NCBI RefSeq assembly: GCF_000761215.1
Contig: NZ_CP009438.1
Location: 5,225,501 to 5,289,500, forward strand
Direction: 5' to 3'
Source of the DNA: Streptomyces glaucescens
GTDB lineage: Bacteria; Actinomycetota; Actinomycetes; Streptomycetales; Streptomycetaceae
DNA: 64,000 nucleotides
The translations under genes were made by a program, and so were the position numbers. Positions 1-10,861 of the stretch are shown piece by piece. Within the stretch, counting starts at the first letter, position 1. Every line of letters starts with the position of its first letter. The notes under the pieces are model-generated. The model worked only from the letters and a program-made list of their open reading frames with translations, had not been told where the DNA came from and did no database searches.

Positions 1-248
1 TGTCCAAGCTCGCCGCGGACCGCCGGAACCGCATGGTCGCCGTCGTCACCTCGGCGGTCCCGCTGAGCGACGCGCAGAAGCAGCGCCTGGGCGCCGCCCT
101 CGCGAAGCTCTACGGCCGTCAGATGCACCTCAACCTGGACGTGGACCCCGAGGTCCTCGGCGGGATCCGGGTGCAGGTCGGCGACGAGGTCATCAACGGC
201 TCCATCGCGGACCGTATCGGCGACGCCGAGCGCCGCCTGGCCGGCTGA
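1..248 (+). CDS. atpH: ATP synthase F1 subunit delta, C-terminal part (truncated by window edge)
   Basis: The gene starts before the window; the first complete codon is at position 3 and the TGA stop is at 246-248. The 81 visible residues are the conserved C-terminal end of subunit delta, including DPEVLGGIRVQVGDEVINGS and a final basic helix. Delta joins the F1 head to the peripheral stalk (b subunits) of the proton-translocating ATP synthase on the inner face of the membrane. The position directly before atpA is the normal order of the actinobacterial atp operon (atpBEFHAGDC), so the identity rests on both sequence and context. An in-frame ATG at 33 is internal to the gene. Confidence 0.95.
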   Translation, partial: SKLAADRRNRMVAVVTSAVPLSDAQKQRLGAALAKLYGRQMHLNLDVDPEVLGGIRVQVGDEVINGSIADRIGDAERRLAG

Positions 249-301
249 CGGCGACGCGGCGGCAGCCACTGCCGCGGCAACTGAACACGCAGTACGTACT
301 T

Positions 302-364
302 ACGGCCCTGGTTGGGCCGTGCAGAGGATTCACCTCCTGTTGGGGGGAGTCCCCATCCCCCCAA
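302..364 (+). other. Two hairpins in the atpH-atpA spacer
   Basis: The 156-nt gap between atpH and atpA contains two perfect inverted repeats. The first has 7-bp arms at 302-308 and 314-320. The second has 9-bp arms, TTGGGGGGA at 340-348 and TCCCCCCAA at 356-364. There is no T-run after either, so they are more likely an mRNA processing or stability element, or a partial terminator setting the high atpA expression, than a full stop. Function is inferred. Confidence 0.45.
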
Positions 365-404
365 AGTGAAACTTCGGGCCCAACAAGGAGAGCAGGGAAC
401 CCAG

Positions 405-1994
405 ATGGCGGAGCTCACGATCCGGCCGGAGGAGATCCGGGACGCGCTGGAGAACTTCGTCCAGTCGTACAAGCCGGACGCGGCCTCGCGCGAGGAGGTC
501 GGTACGGTCACCCTTGCCGGCGACGGCATCGCGAAGGTCGAGGGTCTTCCCTCGGCCATGGCCAACGAACTGCTGAAGTTCGAGGACGGCACCCTCGGCC
601 TCGCGCTCAACCTGGAAGAGCGCGAGATCGGCGCCATCGTCCTCGGTGAGTTCAGCGGGATCGAGGAGGGTCAGCCGGTCACGCGCACCGGCGAGGTCCT
701 CTCCGTCGCGGTGGGCGAGGGCTACCTCGGCCGCGTCGTCGACCCGCTCGGCAACCCGATCGACGGCCTCGGTGAGATCGAGACGTCCGGCCGCCGCGCC
801 CTCGAGCTGCAGGCCCCCACGGTCATGCAGCGCAAGTCGGTGCACGAGCCGATGGAGACCGGCTACAAGGCCGTCGACGCGATGACCCCGATCGGCCGTG
901 GTCAGCGTCAGCTGATCATCGGCGACCGCCAGACCGGCAAGACCGCCCTGGCCGTCGACACGATCATCAACCAGCGTGACAACTGGCGCTCCGGCGACCC
1001 GAAGAAGCAGGTCCGCTGCATCTACGTCGCCATCGGCCAGAAGGGCTCCACCATCGCGTCGGTCCGCCGCGCGCTGGAGGAGAACGGCGCGCTGGAGTAC
1101 ACGACCATCGTCGCCGCCCCGGCGTCCGACCCGGCCGGCTTCAAGTACCTCGCCCCCTACACCGGCTCGGCCATCGGCCAGCAGTGGATGTACGAGGGCA
1201 AGCACGTCCTGATCATTTTCGACGACCTGTCGAAGCAGGCCGACGCCTACCGCGCCGTGTCGCTGCTGCTGCGCCGTCCGCCGGGCCGCGAGGCCTACCC
1301 GGGCGACGTCTTCTACCTGCACTCCCGCCTGCTGGAGCGCTGCGCCAAGCTCTCCGACGAGATGGGTGCCGGCTCGATGACCGGTCTGCCGATCGTCGAG
1401 ACGAAGGCCAACGACGTCTCGGCGTTCATCCCGACCAACGTCATCTCCATCACCGACGGCCAGTGCTTCCTGGAGTCGGACCTGTTCAACGCCGGTCAGC
1501 GCCCCGCGCTGAACGTCGGTATCTCCGTCTCCCGAGTCGGTGGTTCCGCGCAGCACAAGGCGATGAAGCAGGTCTCCGGCCGTCTGCGCGTGGACCTGGC
1601 CCAGTTCCGTGAGCTGGAGGCGTTCGCCGCCTTCGGTTCCGACCTGGACGCCGCGTCGAAGGCGCAGCTGGAGCGCGGTCAGCGCATGGTCGAGCTGCTG
1701 AAGCAGGACCAGTACCAGCCGATGTCCACCGAGGACCAGGTCGTCTCCGTGTGGGCCGGCACCACCGGCAAGATGGACGACGTGCCGGTCGCGGACATCC
1801 GCCGCTTCGAGAAGGAGCTGCTGGAGTACCTGCACCGCAAGGAGCAGGGCCTCATGACCTCCATCAAGGAGGGCGGCAAGATGTCGGACGACACCCTGCA
1901 GGCCGTGGCCGACGCCATCACCGCGTTCAAGAAGCAGTTCGAGACCTCGGACGGCAAGCTGCTCGGCGAGGACGCCCCGTCCGCCGCCAAGTGA
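405..1994 (+). CDS. atpA: ATP synthase F1 subunit alpha
   Basis: The 529-aa protein has the usual length of bacterial AtpA. The start is the ATG at 405, preceded by AGGGA at 394-398; the reading frame is open further upstream but without homology. The beta-barrel region comes first, then the nucleotide-binding domain with the P-loop GDRQTGKT at residues 173-180, followed by the helical C-terminal domain. Alpha subunits hold the non-catalytic nucleotide sites and form the hexameric head with beta. It lies in the atp operon, 20 nt before atpG, and is co-transcribed with its neighbours. Nothing unusual was seen in sequence or codon use. Confidence 0.98.
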   Translation: MAELTIRPEEIRDALENFVQSYKPDAASREEVGTVTLAGDGIAKVEGLPSAMANELLKFEDGTLGLALNLEEREIGAIVLGEFSGIEEGQPVTRTGEVLSVAVGEGYLGRVVDPLGNPIDGLGEIETSGRRALELQAPTVMQRKSVHEPMETGYKAVDAMTPIGRGQRQLIIGDRQTGKTALAVDTIINQRDNWRSGDPKKQVRCIYVAIGQKGSTIASVRRALEENGALEYTTIVAAPASDPAGFKYLAPYTGSAIGQQWMYEGKHVLIIFDDLSKQADAYRAVSLLLRRPPGREAYPGDVFYLHSRLLERCAKLSDEMGAGSMTGLPIVETKANDVSAFIPTNVISITDGQCFLESDLFNAGQRPALNVGISVSRVGGSAQHKAMKQVSGRLRVDLAQFRELEAFAAFGSDLDAASKAQLERGQRMVELLKQDQYQPMSTEDQVVSVWAGTTGKMDDVPVADIRRFEKELLEYLHRKEQGLMTSIKEGGKMSDDTLQAVADAITAFKKQFETSDGKLLGEDAPSAAK

Positions 1995-2014
1995 CGTAGG
2001 AAGGGACCTGACTC

Positions 2015-4368
<2,354 letters not shown>

Positions 4369-4390
4369 CCCGGGCAGCAGCCTGAGTCAT

Positions 4391-4417
4391 GAGGGGGCGG
4401 GCACGTCCCGCCCCCTC
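4391..4417 (+). terminator. Hairpin between atpD and atpC, possible attenuator
   Basis: A perfect 11-bp stem, GAGGGGGCGGG at 4391-4401 and CCCGCCCCCTC at 4407-4417, with a 5-nt loop lies 22 nt after the atpD stop. No T-run follows. As the next gene, atpC, belongs to the same complex, this is best read as a partial terminator or mRNA processing site that lowers epsilon relative to beta. This is an inference. Confidence 0.6.
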
Positions 4418-4484
4418 GTCCACGCCCACTAGACTTGTAACCAACACCCGGCAGTCCCGCCGGGTGGTGACCCGAGGAGCCACC

Positions 4485-4859
4485 TTGGCTGCTGAGCTGC
4501 ACGTCGCGCTGGTCGCGGCCGACCGAGAGGTCTGGTCCGGCGAGGCCACCCTGGTCGTCGCGCGCACCACGTCCGGCGACATCGGCGTCATGCCCGGTCA
4601 CCAGCCGCTGCTCGGTGTGCTGGAGTCGGGCCCGGTGACCATCCGCAAGAGCGATGGTGGAACGGTCGTCGCCGCGGTGCACGGCGGTTTCATCTCGTTC
4701 GCGGACAACAAGCTGTCCCTGCTCGCCGAGATCGCCGAGCTGTCGGACGAGATCGACGTCCAGCGTGCCCAGCAGGAGCTGGAGCGCGCGAAGGCGGAGG
4801 GCGACGAAGCCGCCCAGCGCCGCGCGGACGTCCGACTGCGTGCGGCGGCGGCGCGCTGA
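4485..4859 (+). CDS. atpC: ATP synthase F1 subunit epsilon
   Basis: The start is a TTG at 4485, because GAGGAG at 4474-4479 sits just upstream and the resulting 124-aa protein begins at the expected place (AAELHVALVAADREVWSG). Two in-frame GTG codons at 4464 and 4467 lack a ribosome site. The N-terminal beta-sandwich (residues 1-85, with ARTTSGDIGVMPGHQPLLG) and the C-terminal two-helix domain (ELSDEIDVQRAQQELERAKA) are both present. Epsilon binds gamma and the c-ring and inhibits ATP hydrolysis. It is the last atp gene; a terminator follows at 4918-4984. Confidence 0.96.
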   Translation: MAAELHVALVAADREVWSGEATLVVARTTSGDIGVMPGHQPLLGVLESGPVTIRKSDGGTVVAAVHGGFISFADNKLSLLAEIAELSDEIDVQRAQQELERAKAEGDEAAQRRADVRLRAAAAR

Positions 4860-4917
4860 CCCCGAGGGTCGCTCCCGGGCCGTCTAGGCTCTGGGGGAGC
4901 GCCGAGTAGTGACGTCA

Positions 4918-4984
4918 CTCAGCCGCGGTCGGCACCGGAGCAATCCGGAGCCGGCCGCGGCTGAGGCAGATATAGAGGTTTTTT
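4918..4984 (+). terminator. Rho-independent terminator of the atp operon
   Basis: Arms CTCAGCCGCGG (4918-4928) and CCGCGGCTGAG (4955-4965) form a perfect 11-bp outer stem with further pairing inside. It is followed, after 13 nt, by a run of six T at 4979-4984. It ends the atp operon before the separate DUF2550 gene. Confidence 0.75.
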
Positions 4985-5021
4985 CCGTTCCGTTACCTAG
5001 GAGACGAGGAGGTCGGTGTCG

Positions 5022-5468
5022 ATGGTCCTCGCTCTGACTGTGTGCGGAATCGTCGTCGCCCTCGTGGTGCTGGGGCTGTTCGTCTTCGGTCTGCGACGCC
5101 GGCTCATCCAGCGTTCCGGCGGCACCTTCGACTGCTCCCTGCGCTGGGACGCCCCGGAGCAGGGCGACACCAGCGGCAAGGGCTGGGCCTACGGTGTGGC
5201 CCGCTACAACGGTGACCGGGTCGAGTGGTTCCGGGTCTTCTCGTACGCTCCGCGACCGCGCCGGGTACTGGAGCGTTCGGCGATCGAGGTGGCCGGCCGC
5301 CGGCTGCCCGACGGCGAGGAGGAGCTGGCGCTGCTGTCCGACGCGGTGGTCCTGGCCTGTCTGCACCGGGGCACGCGGCTGGAGCTGGCCATGAGCGAAG
5401 ACGCGCTGACCGGTTTTCTCGCGTGGCTTGAGGCAGCCCCGCCCGGTCAGCGCGTCAATGTCGCCTGA
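5022..5468 (+). CDS. DUF2550 family membrane protein
   Basis: This 148-aa protein has one N-terminal membrane helix (residues 1-24, MVLALTVCGIVVALVVLGLF) followed by basic residues and a soluble domain of about 120 residues. It matches the actinobacterial DUF2550 family, found next to atpC in Streptomyces and Mycobacterium. I chose the ATG at 5022 because GAGGAGG at 5006-5012 is 9 nt away; a GTG at 5016 would be only 3 nt from it. The function is unknown. Its conserved position after the atp operon hints at a membrane or envelope role but proves nothing. Confidence 0.85.
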   Translation: MVLALTVCGIVVALVVLGLFVFGLRRRLIQRSGGTFDCSLRWDAPEQGDTSGKGWAYGVARYNGDRVEWFRVFSYAPRPRRVLERSAIEVAGRRLPDGEEELALLSDAVVLACLHRGTRLELAMSEDALTGFLAWLEAAPPGQRVNVA

Positions 5469-5486
5469 GGGGTTTCCCCCGAAGGT

Positions 5487-7328
5487 CTACTTCAGGCCGT
5501 TGGCCATGGCGTTCACCAGTTCACCGTTGCTGGTGTCACCGCTGAACTCCCAGAAGAAGGCACCGCCCAGGCCCTGGTTCTTGGCCCAGCTCATCTTGGT
5601 GCCGATGGTCGCCGGGGTGTCGTACGACCACCAGTTGGTGCCGCAGTGCGCGTACGCGGTGCCGGCGATGGTGCCGGTCGCCGGGCAGCTGTTCTTCAGG
5701 ACCTTGTAGTCCTCGATTCCGGCCTCGTAGGTGCCGGCCGCCGGTCCGGTCGCGGTGCCGCCGGGCGCGGACTGGGTGACGCCGGTCCAGCCGCGGCCGT
5801 AGAAGCCGATGCCGAGCAGCAGCTTGGACGCGGGCACGCCCTTCGCCTTGAACTTGGCGATCGCGTCGGCGGAGGTGAAGCCCTGCTGCGGGATGCCGGG
5901 GTACGAGGTCAGCGGCGAGTGCGGAGCGGTGGGACCGTTCTTCTCCCAGGCGCCGAAGAAGTCGTACGTCATCACGTTGTACCAGTCGATGTACTGCGCC
6001 GCGGTGCCGTAGTCGGCGGCGTCGATCTTGCCGCCGGCGGAGGCGTCGGCCGTGGTGGCCGCGGTGATCAGGGCGTCCTTGCCGAACTCGGCGCGCATGG
6101 CCTTCATCATGGAGCTGAAGGCGTTGGGCGCGCTGGTGGTGTCACAGCTCAGACCGCAGGCGTTCGGGTACTCCCAGTCCAGGTCGATGCCGTCGAAGAC
6201 GTCGGCCCAGCGCGGGTCCTCGACCAGGTCGTGGCAGGACTTCGCGAACGCGGCCGGGTTCTTCACGGCGTCGGGGAAGCCGCCGGACCAGGTCCAGCCG
6301 CCGAACGACCACAGCACCTTGATGTGCGGGTACTGGGCCTTGAGCTTGCGCAGCTGGTTGAAGTTGCCGCGCAGCGGCTGGTCCCAGGTGTCGGCCTTGC
6401 CGTCGACGGACTGGTCGGCGGTGTAGGCCTTGTCGTAGTCGGCGTAGGCGTCGCCGATCGTGCACTTGCCGCCCTGGACGTTGCCGAAGGCGTAGTTGAT
6501 GTGCGTGATCTTGGAGGCGGAGCCGGAGGTGACCAGGTTCTTCACGTGGTAGTTGCGCCCGTAGACGCCCCAGTTGGTGAAGTAGCCGAGGTTGACCTTG
6601 GCGCCGGGCTGCGGGCCGGGGCCTCCGTCGCCGCCGGTGGTGCGGACGGCGACCGCGCCGCTCACCGGGCCGGTCTGGTCGGCGGTGTCGCGGGCCTGGA
6701 CGGTGTACGAGTAGTCGGTGCCGGCGGTGAGGCCGGTGTCCGTCCAGCTCGTGCCGGTGACGGTGGCGACCTTGGTGCCGCCGCGGAGCACGTCGTAGTT
6801 CTTGACGCCCTTGTCGTCGGTGGCGGCCTTCCAGGTGAGCTTCACCGAGGTGTCGGTGATGTCCGAGGCGGCCGGGGTTCCGGGGGCGCTCGGCGGGTTG
6901 TCACCCGGGACGTTGGGGCCGCCGTCGCAACTGCCGCCGTTGAGCTTGCAGTTGGCGGGAGCGCCGGTGCCGGTGCCGTTGAACCCGAAGGAGACGGAGG
7001 CGCCGGGGGCGAGAGTGCCGTTCCAGGTCTTGTTCTTGGCGGTCCAGTGGGTGCCGGCGGAGGTGATGTCGGCGTCCCAGCCGGAGGTGACGGACGTGCC
7101 GGAGGGGAAGTCCCACTCGACGGTCCAGGAGTTGATGGTGGTGGTGCCGGTGTTCTTCACCGTCCACTTGCCCTCGAAGCCGCTGCCCCAGTCGGAGGCC
7201 TTGGTGAAGGTGGCGGTGGCCGAGGTGGCTTCCGCGGCGGCCTGGGCGGGGCCGGCGAGGCCCGTCAGTCCGGCGAGGGGGAGCAGGAGGGTCGCGAACC
7301 CTGCCGCGGCTCGGTGTCTGAAGCGCAT
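5487..7328 (-). CDS. chiC: Secreted family 18 chitinase with cellulose-binding and fibronectin modules
   Basis: The 613-aa precursor begins with a signal peptide (MRFRHRAAAGFATLLLPLAG, cleavage near AQA-AAEA at about residue 30). The modules in order are a family 2 carbohydrate-binding module (about 33-135), a type III fibronectin domain (about 150-240), and a GH18 catalytic domain (about 255-613). The GH18 signature DGIDLDWEYP contains the catalytic Glu at about residue 386. It hydrolyses chitin outside the cell. The start at 7328 is preceded by AAAGGAGG. The layout matches ChiC of S. lividans and S. coelicolor, and the chiR-chiS genes lie immediately upstream as in those species. The promoter carries the 12-bp chi direct repeats. 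Confidence 0.93.
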   Translation of the reverse strand: MRFRHRAAAGFATLLLPLAGLTGLAGPAQAAAEATSATATFTKASDWGSGFEGKWTVKNTGTTTINSWTVEWDFPSGTSVTSGWDADITSAGTHWTAKNKTWNGTLAPGASVSFGFNGTGTGAPANCKLNGGSCDGGPNVPGDNPPSAPGTPAASDITDTSVKLTWKAATDDKGVKNYDVLRGGTKVATVTGTSWTDTGLTAGTDYSYTVQARDTADQTGPVSGAVAVRTTGGDGGPGPQPGAKVNLGYFTNWGVYGRNYHVKNLVTSGSASKITHINYAFGNVQGGKCTIGDAYADYDKAYTADQSVDGKADTWDQPLRGNFNQLRKLKAQYPHIKVLWSFGGWTWSGGFPDAVKNPAAFAKSCHDLVEDPRWADVFDGIDLDWEYPNACGLSCDTTSAPNAFSSMMKAMRAEFGKDALITAATTADASAGGKIDAADYGTAAQYIDWYNVMTYDFFGAWEKNGPTAPHSPLTSYPGIPQQGFTSADAIAKFKAKGVPASKLLLGIGFYGRGWTGVTQSAPGGTATGPAAGTYEAGIEDYKVLKNSCPATGTIAGTAYAHCGTNWWSYDTPATIGTKMSWAKNQGLGGAFFWEFSGDTSNGELVNAMANGLK

Positions 7329-7394
7329 GCTGCGCCTCCTTTGTGGGGATGTCGGGGGTGGGCGTGACTGAGCCTTCACGCCCACGGTGCGGCG

Positions 7395-7436
7395 AGAATA
7401 GAAAGGTCTGGACCATAGGTCAATAGGTCTGGACCA
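7395..7436 (-). promoter_or_regulatory. chiC promoter with 12-bp chi direct repeats
   Basis: Two identical copies of AGGTCTGGACCA lie at 7404-7415 and 7425-7436, exactly 21 bp apart; read on the minus strand they are TGGTCCAGACCT. A promoter, TTGACC (7418-7423) with a 17-bp spacer and TATTCT (7395-7400), is interleaved with them. Streptomyces chitinase promoters are known to carry such repeats, which mediate induction by chitin and glucose repression. The sequence resembles the DasR site and has also been linked to ChiR. Confidence 0.85.
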
Positions 7437-7464
7437 CTACCCAAGCGCCGCCCCGGTAACCCCG

Positions 7465-8106
7465 TCAGATCCCCAACTCCTGCGCGAGCACCGCAGCTTG
7501 CACCCGGCTGCGCAGCTCCAGCTTCCCCAGCAACCGGCTGACGTGCGTCTTCACCGTCGCCTCCGCCATGTCGAGCCGCTCCGCGATGCCCGCGTTCGAC
7601 AGGCCCTCGCCGAGGCACGACAGCACCTCCCGCTCCCGCCGGGTCAGCTGCTCCAGCACCGCCGGATCCGCTCTCGGTCCCCGCGGCGGCCCGGCGGCGA
7701 ACTCGGCGATCAGCCGCCGGGTCACCGCCGGAGCGATCAGCCCCTCCCCGCGTGCCACCGTCCGCACCGCCGCGAGCAGGTCCTTCGCCTCGGTGTTCTT
7801 CAGCAGGAACCCGGCCGCGCCCGCACGCAACGCCCCGAACACGTACTCGTCCAGGTCGAAGGTGGTCAGCACCAGCACATCGGCCAGCCCTTCCGCCACC
7901 ACCCGCCGGGTCGCCGACACCCCGTCCAGGCGCGGCATCTGCACGTCCATCAGCACCAGATCGGGCCGCAGCTCCCGGGCCAGCGCCACCGCCTGCTCGC
8001 CGTCCGCCGCCTCACCGACCACCTCGATGTCGGGTGCGCTGCGCAGGATGAGCACCAGCCCGGCGCGAACGGCGGACTGGTCCTCGGCGACCAGGACGCG
8101 GATCAT
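7465..8106 (-). CDS. chiR: NarL/LuxR-type response regulator ChiR
   Basis: The 213-aa protein has an N-terminal receiver domain with the phospho-acceptor Asp54 (LVLMDVQMP) and a C-terminal LuxR-type helix-turn-helix (LTRREREVLSCLGEGLSNAG, about residues 145-205). Its start overlaps the chiS stop by 4 nt (ATGA), so the two are translationally coupled. It lies directly upstream of chiC on the same strand. In S. coelicolor the gene at this position, chiR, is reported to activate chiC. The product binds DNA after phosphorylation by ChiS; the chiC direct repeats are the obvious target to consider. Confidence 0.88.
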   Translation of the reverse strand: MIRVLVAEDQSAVRAGLVLILRSAPDIEVVGEAADGEQAVALARELRPDLVLMDVQMPRLDGVSATRRVVAEGLADVLVLTTFDLDEYVFGALRAGAAGFLLKNTEAKDLLAAVRTVARGEGLIAPAVTRRLIAEFAAGPPRGPRADPAVLEQLTRREREVLSCLGEGLSNAGIAERLDMAEATVKTHVSRLLGKLELRSRVQAAVLAQELGI

Positions 8107-9293
8107 GCGGAGTCTCCTTCGACGGTGGGAAGTGTCGCGCGTACGGCCCAGACCGTGCCGTCCGCGGTGTCCTCGGGCCCGGCCTCCAGCGTGCCGTGCA
8201 GCAGCGTGGCCCGCTCCCGCATACCGACCAGACCGGCCCCCGAGCCGGGAGCGCGGGGCGCGTCCCGCTCACCGTACGGACTGGTCACCGTGATGCCGAG
8301 GGAGCCGTCCCGCTGGACCAGGGCCACGGTGACCCGGCCGGGGCCGGCGTGCTTGAGCGCGTTCGTCAGCGACTCCTGGACGATGCGGTAGGCGGCCAGT
8401 TCCACCGGCGCGGGCAGCGGGCCCCCCGGCTCGGCGCGCAGGGTGACGTCCAGGCCGTTGGCGCGGGCGGTGTCCACCAGGGCCCCGAGGCCGTCGAGGG
8501 TGGGCGCGGCGGACGGCTCGGTGCCGGCGCCGGCGTCCCGCAGGATGCCGATCAGGCGGCGCATCTCGGCCAGGCCCTCGACGCTGTTCTCACGGATCAC
8601 CCCGAGCGCCTGCCGGGTGGTGTCCGGGTCGTCCAGGGAGAGCGCGGCCGTGGAGTGGATGGCGATCGCCGAGAGGTGGTTGGCGACCATGTCGTGCAGC
8701 TCCCGCGCCATCCGGGCCCGCTCGGCACCGACCGCCTGCACCCGGTCCATCTCGGCCAGCAGCGCCGTCTGCTCGGCGCGCAGCCGGGCCGCCTCGGCGG
8801 CGTCCCGGTGGTTGCGCACGATCAGGCCGGTGGAGGCGGGCGCGAACGACACGATGGCGACGCCCGCGCCGATCAGCAGCGCCTCGGGCACCCGCCACGC
8901 CGCGTAGGAGGCCACGGTGGCGGCCACCGACACCAGCCCGGTGATCCAGGGGATGCGGCGGGCCGAAGCCGGGGTGCCGTACAGCACGGCCGCGTACATG
9001 ACGTCGGTGTACATCACCAGCGTCGCCAGGTTGCCCTGGGTCATGGTGTCCAGCGTCAGCGCGGCGGTGGCGGTCGCCAGGGCGGTGCGCGGTGCGGCCC
9101 GGCGCATCAGTTCGCAGCCGGCGACCAGCGCGAGCGGCACCAGGAGCGGCCAGGGACCCGGGAACAGGACGATCGGCTCGTCCTTCGGCCGGGTCGCCAG
9201 GCCCATGCCCCACAGCAGCAGCCCGCCGAGCAGCCCGGCGAGCGCGACGTACGCGTCGAAGCGGTGCGGTCGGGGCAGTCGCGGGGCGGCCAT
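8103..9293 (-). CDS. chiS: Sensor histidine kinase ChiS (HisKA_3 type)
   Basis: The 396-aa protein has several membrane helices in residues 14-165, then the dimerisation and phospho-acceptor region RMARELHDMVANHLSAIAIH with the conserved His, and a C-terminal HATPase domain ending with GAGLVGMRERATLLHG. This is the small NarX/DesK-like kinase class that pairs with NarL-type regulators such as its downstream neighbour. I chose the ATG at 9293, which gives a normal N-terminus; another ATG at 9356 is in frame but weakly supported. The signal is unknown, presumably chitin-derived. Confidence 0.87.
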   Translation of the reverse strand: MAAPRLPRPHRFDAYVALAGLLGGLLLWGMGLATRPKDEPIVLFPGPWPLLVPLALVAGCELMRRAAPRTALATATAALTLDTMTQGNLATLVMYTDVMYAAVLYGTPASARRIPWITGLVSVAATVASYAAWRVPEALLIGAGVAIVSFAPASTGLIVRNHRDAAEAARLRAEQTALLAEMDRVQAVGAERARMARELHDMVANHLSAIAIHSTAALSLDDPDTTRQALGVIRENSVEGLAEMRRLIGILRDAGAGTEPSAAPTLDGLGALVDTARANGLDVTLRAEPGGPLPAPVELAAYRIVQESLTNALKHAGPGRVTVALVQRDGSLGITVTSPYGERDAPRAPGSGAGLVGMRERATLLHGTLEAGPEDTADGTVWAVRATLPTVEGDSA

Positions 9294-9445
9294 GGTCCCA
9301 TCCAACACGGCGGGTGCCGTGCTCGCCTGATGCCCGGGAAGGGTCCGGCACTGCATCTTTCGATGTACCGCGAGTTCGTCACCGACGACGACGATCGCGG
9401 CGGCTTCGGCCGGGAGCCTGGAACGGTGACCGAAAGGAGCACGTC

Positions 9446-10048
9446 ATGATCGTCGCATTGATCATCGCCTGCGAGGTGGGCTTCTGGGTGCTGCTGGCGC
9501 TCGGCCTCGCCGCCCGCTACCAGCTGAAGTGGCGCAGGACGAGCAACGTGCTGCTGCTGTGCGAGCCGGTCCTGGAACTGGTGCTGTTCGTGGCGACGGC
9601 GGTCGATCTGCGCAACGGCGCCGAGCCGGGCTGGGAGCACGGCGTCGCGGCGCTGTACATCGGCTACACGGTGGCCTTCGGCCACTACACGATCCGCTGG
9701 CTGGACGGCCACGCCGCGCACCGTCTGGGCGGCGCCCCGCCCCCGCCGAAGCCCCCGCGCTACGGCCGCGCCCGCGCCCGGCACGAGGCGAAGCTGTGGC
9801 TGCGCGCGGTGTTCGGGGGAGCCGTCGCGCTGGCGCTGCTCCAGCTGGCGGTCTGGTACGTCGGCGACTCGGGGGACGTCAGCTCGCTGCGCTCGTTCCA
9901 GTGGGTGGCGCTGCGGGTGATCGGCATCTACGGACTGATCGCGCTGTCGTACACCGTCTGGCCGCGCAAGGCCCCGGAGGGTGAGACCGCCGGGGACCGG
10001 ACCGCCGCGCCGTCGGGGCAGGAGCCGAGGGAGGAGGCCCGGCGGTGA
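9446..10048 (+). CDS. Conserved membrane protein of unknown function
   Basis: The 200-aa protein starts at the ATG 9446 after GAAAGGAG (9432-9439). It has hydrophobic segments at about residues 2-22, 35-50, 67-85, 112-132 and 145-162, so about five membrane helices, with a basic Pro-rich loop (PPPPKPPRYGRARARHEAK) in the middle. It is divergent from chiS and overlaps the next gene by 4 nt (GTGA). I do not recognise a functional family. The shared start with a DUF5708 protein suggests a two-gene membrane operon conserved in Streptomyces. Confidence 0.75.
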   Translation: MIVALIIACEVGFWVLLALGLAARYQLKWRRTSNVLLLCEPVLELVLFVATAVDLRNGAEPGWEHGVAALYIGYTVAFGHYTIRWLDGHAAHRLGGAPPPPKPPRYGRARARHEAKLWLRAVFGGAVALALLQLAVWYVGDSGDVSSLRSFQWVALRVIGIYGLIALSYTVWPRKAPEGETAGDRTAAPSGQEPREEARR

Positions 10049-10272
10049 ACAAGGCGTCGAGGAACCTGTCGGAGGGTGCCGTCACCCTTGCCACAGGACT
10101 GGTCCTGTGGCTGTTCACCGGCGATGTGGACACTCCCGTCGTCACCCTGGCGAAGGCCGGCGTGGTGCTGATGTGCGTCGGCGGGGTGCTGCTGGCGACG
10201 GGCCTGTACCAGCGGGTGCGCGGCGGCCGGGTCCGCCGGGTGCGCGGCGGCCGGGTCCGGCGGGGTGCCTAG
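10045..10272 (+). CDS. DUF5708 family small membrane protein
   Basis: The 75-aa protein has two membrane helices (about residues 11-27 and 33-53) and a very basic tail. The GTG start at 10045 overlaps the previous stop; GGAGG lies just upstream. The tail contains an 8-residue motif VRGGRVRR in tandem, caused by a 24-bp DNA duplication at 10216-10263. The family is known only as DUF5708 and has no assigned role. Its stop overlaps the convergent adenosyltransferase stop by 4 bp. Confidence 0.75.
   Translation: MNKASRNLSEGAVTLATGLVLWLFTGDVDTPVVTLAKAGVVLMCVGGVLLATGLYQRVRGGRVRRVRGGRVRRGA
10216..10263 (+). repeat. 24-bp tandem duplication at the DUF5708 C-terminus
   Basis: Two copies of a 24-bp unit (10216-10239 and 10240-10263) differ at one base near the end. 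The unit begins GTGCGCGGCGGCCGGG and encodes VRGGRVRR, so the repeat keeps frame and adds positive charge to the protein tail. Confidence 0.8.
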
Positions 10273-10841
10273 CGCTCGCCGCCCGGCACCCACAGCACGT
10301 CACCGACGTCCTTGTTGGCCGTCCGGGCCAGGATGAACAGCAGGTCGGAGAGGCGGTTCAGGTAGGTCGCGGTGAGCGGGTTCATCGTCTCGCCGTGGAC
10401 CTCCATCGCCGCCCAGGTGGAGCGCTCGGCCCGGCGGACGACCGTGCAGGCCTGGTGGAGGAGGGCCGCCCCCGGGGTGCCGCCGGGGAGGATGAAGGAG
10501 CGCAGTTTCTCCAGCCGCTCGTTGAAGCGGTCGCAGTCCGCCTCCAGCCGGTCGATGTAGAACTGCTCGACCCGCAGCGGCGGGTACTCGGGGTTCTCCG
10601 CCACCGGGGTCGACAGGTCCGCGCCCACGTCGAACAGGTCGTTCTGCACGCGGGTGAGGACCTCGACGATCTCCTCCGCCAGGTTCCCAAGCGCGATCGC
10701 CGTGCCGATCACCGCGTTCGCCTCGTTGGCGTCGGCGTACGCGGAGATCCGCAGATCGGTCTTGGCGACCCGGCTCATGTCACCGAGGGCGGTGGTGCCC
10801 TGGTCGCCGGTCCTGGTGTAGATGCGCGTCAGATTGACCAT
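10269..10841 (-). CDS. Cob(I)yrinic acid a,c-diamide adenosyltransferase, PduO type
   Basis: The 190-aa protein has the PduO/MMAB signature: N-terminal TRTGDQGTTALGDMSRV, which binds ATP phosphates, and FILPGGTPGAALLHQACTVV followed by RRAERS. It transfers the adenosyl group of ATP to cob(I)alamin to make coenzyme B12. This cofactor is needed by the isobutyryl-CoA mutase at 42686-44386 and other mutases. Length and motifs are typical. It is convergent with the DUF5708 gene and separated by 20 bp from the upstream ABC permease gene, with which it may be co-transcribed. Confidence 0.92.
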   Translation of the reverse strand: MVNLTRIYTRTGDQGTTALGDMSRVAKTDLRISAYADANEANAVIGTAIALGNLAEEIVEVLTRVQNDLFDVGADLSTPVAENPEYPPLRVEQFYIDRLEADCDRFNERLEKLRSFILPGGTPGAALLHQACTVVRRAERSTWAAMEVHGETMNPLTATYLNRLSDLLFILARTANKDVGDVLWVPGGER

Positions 10842-10861
10842 GCGGCCAGCGTAGTGACCGG

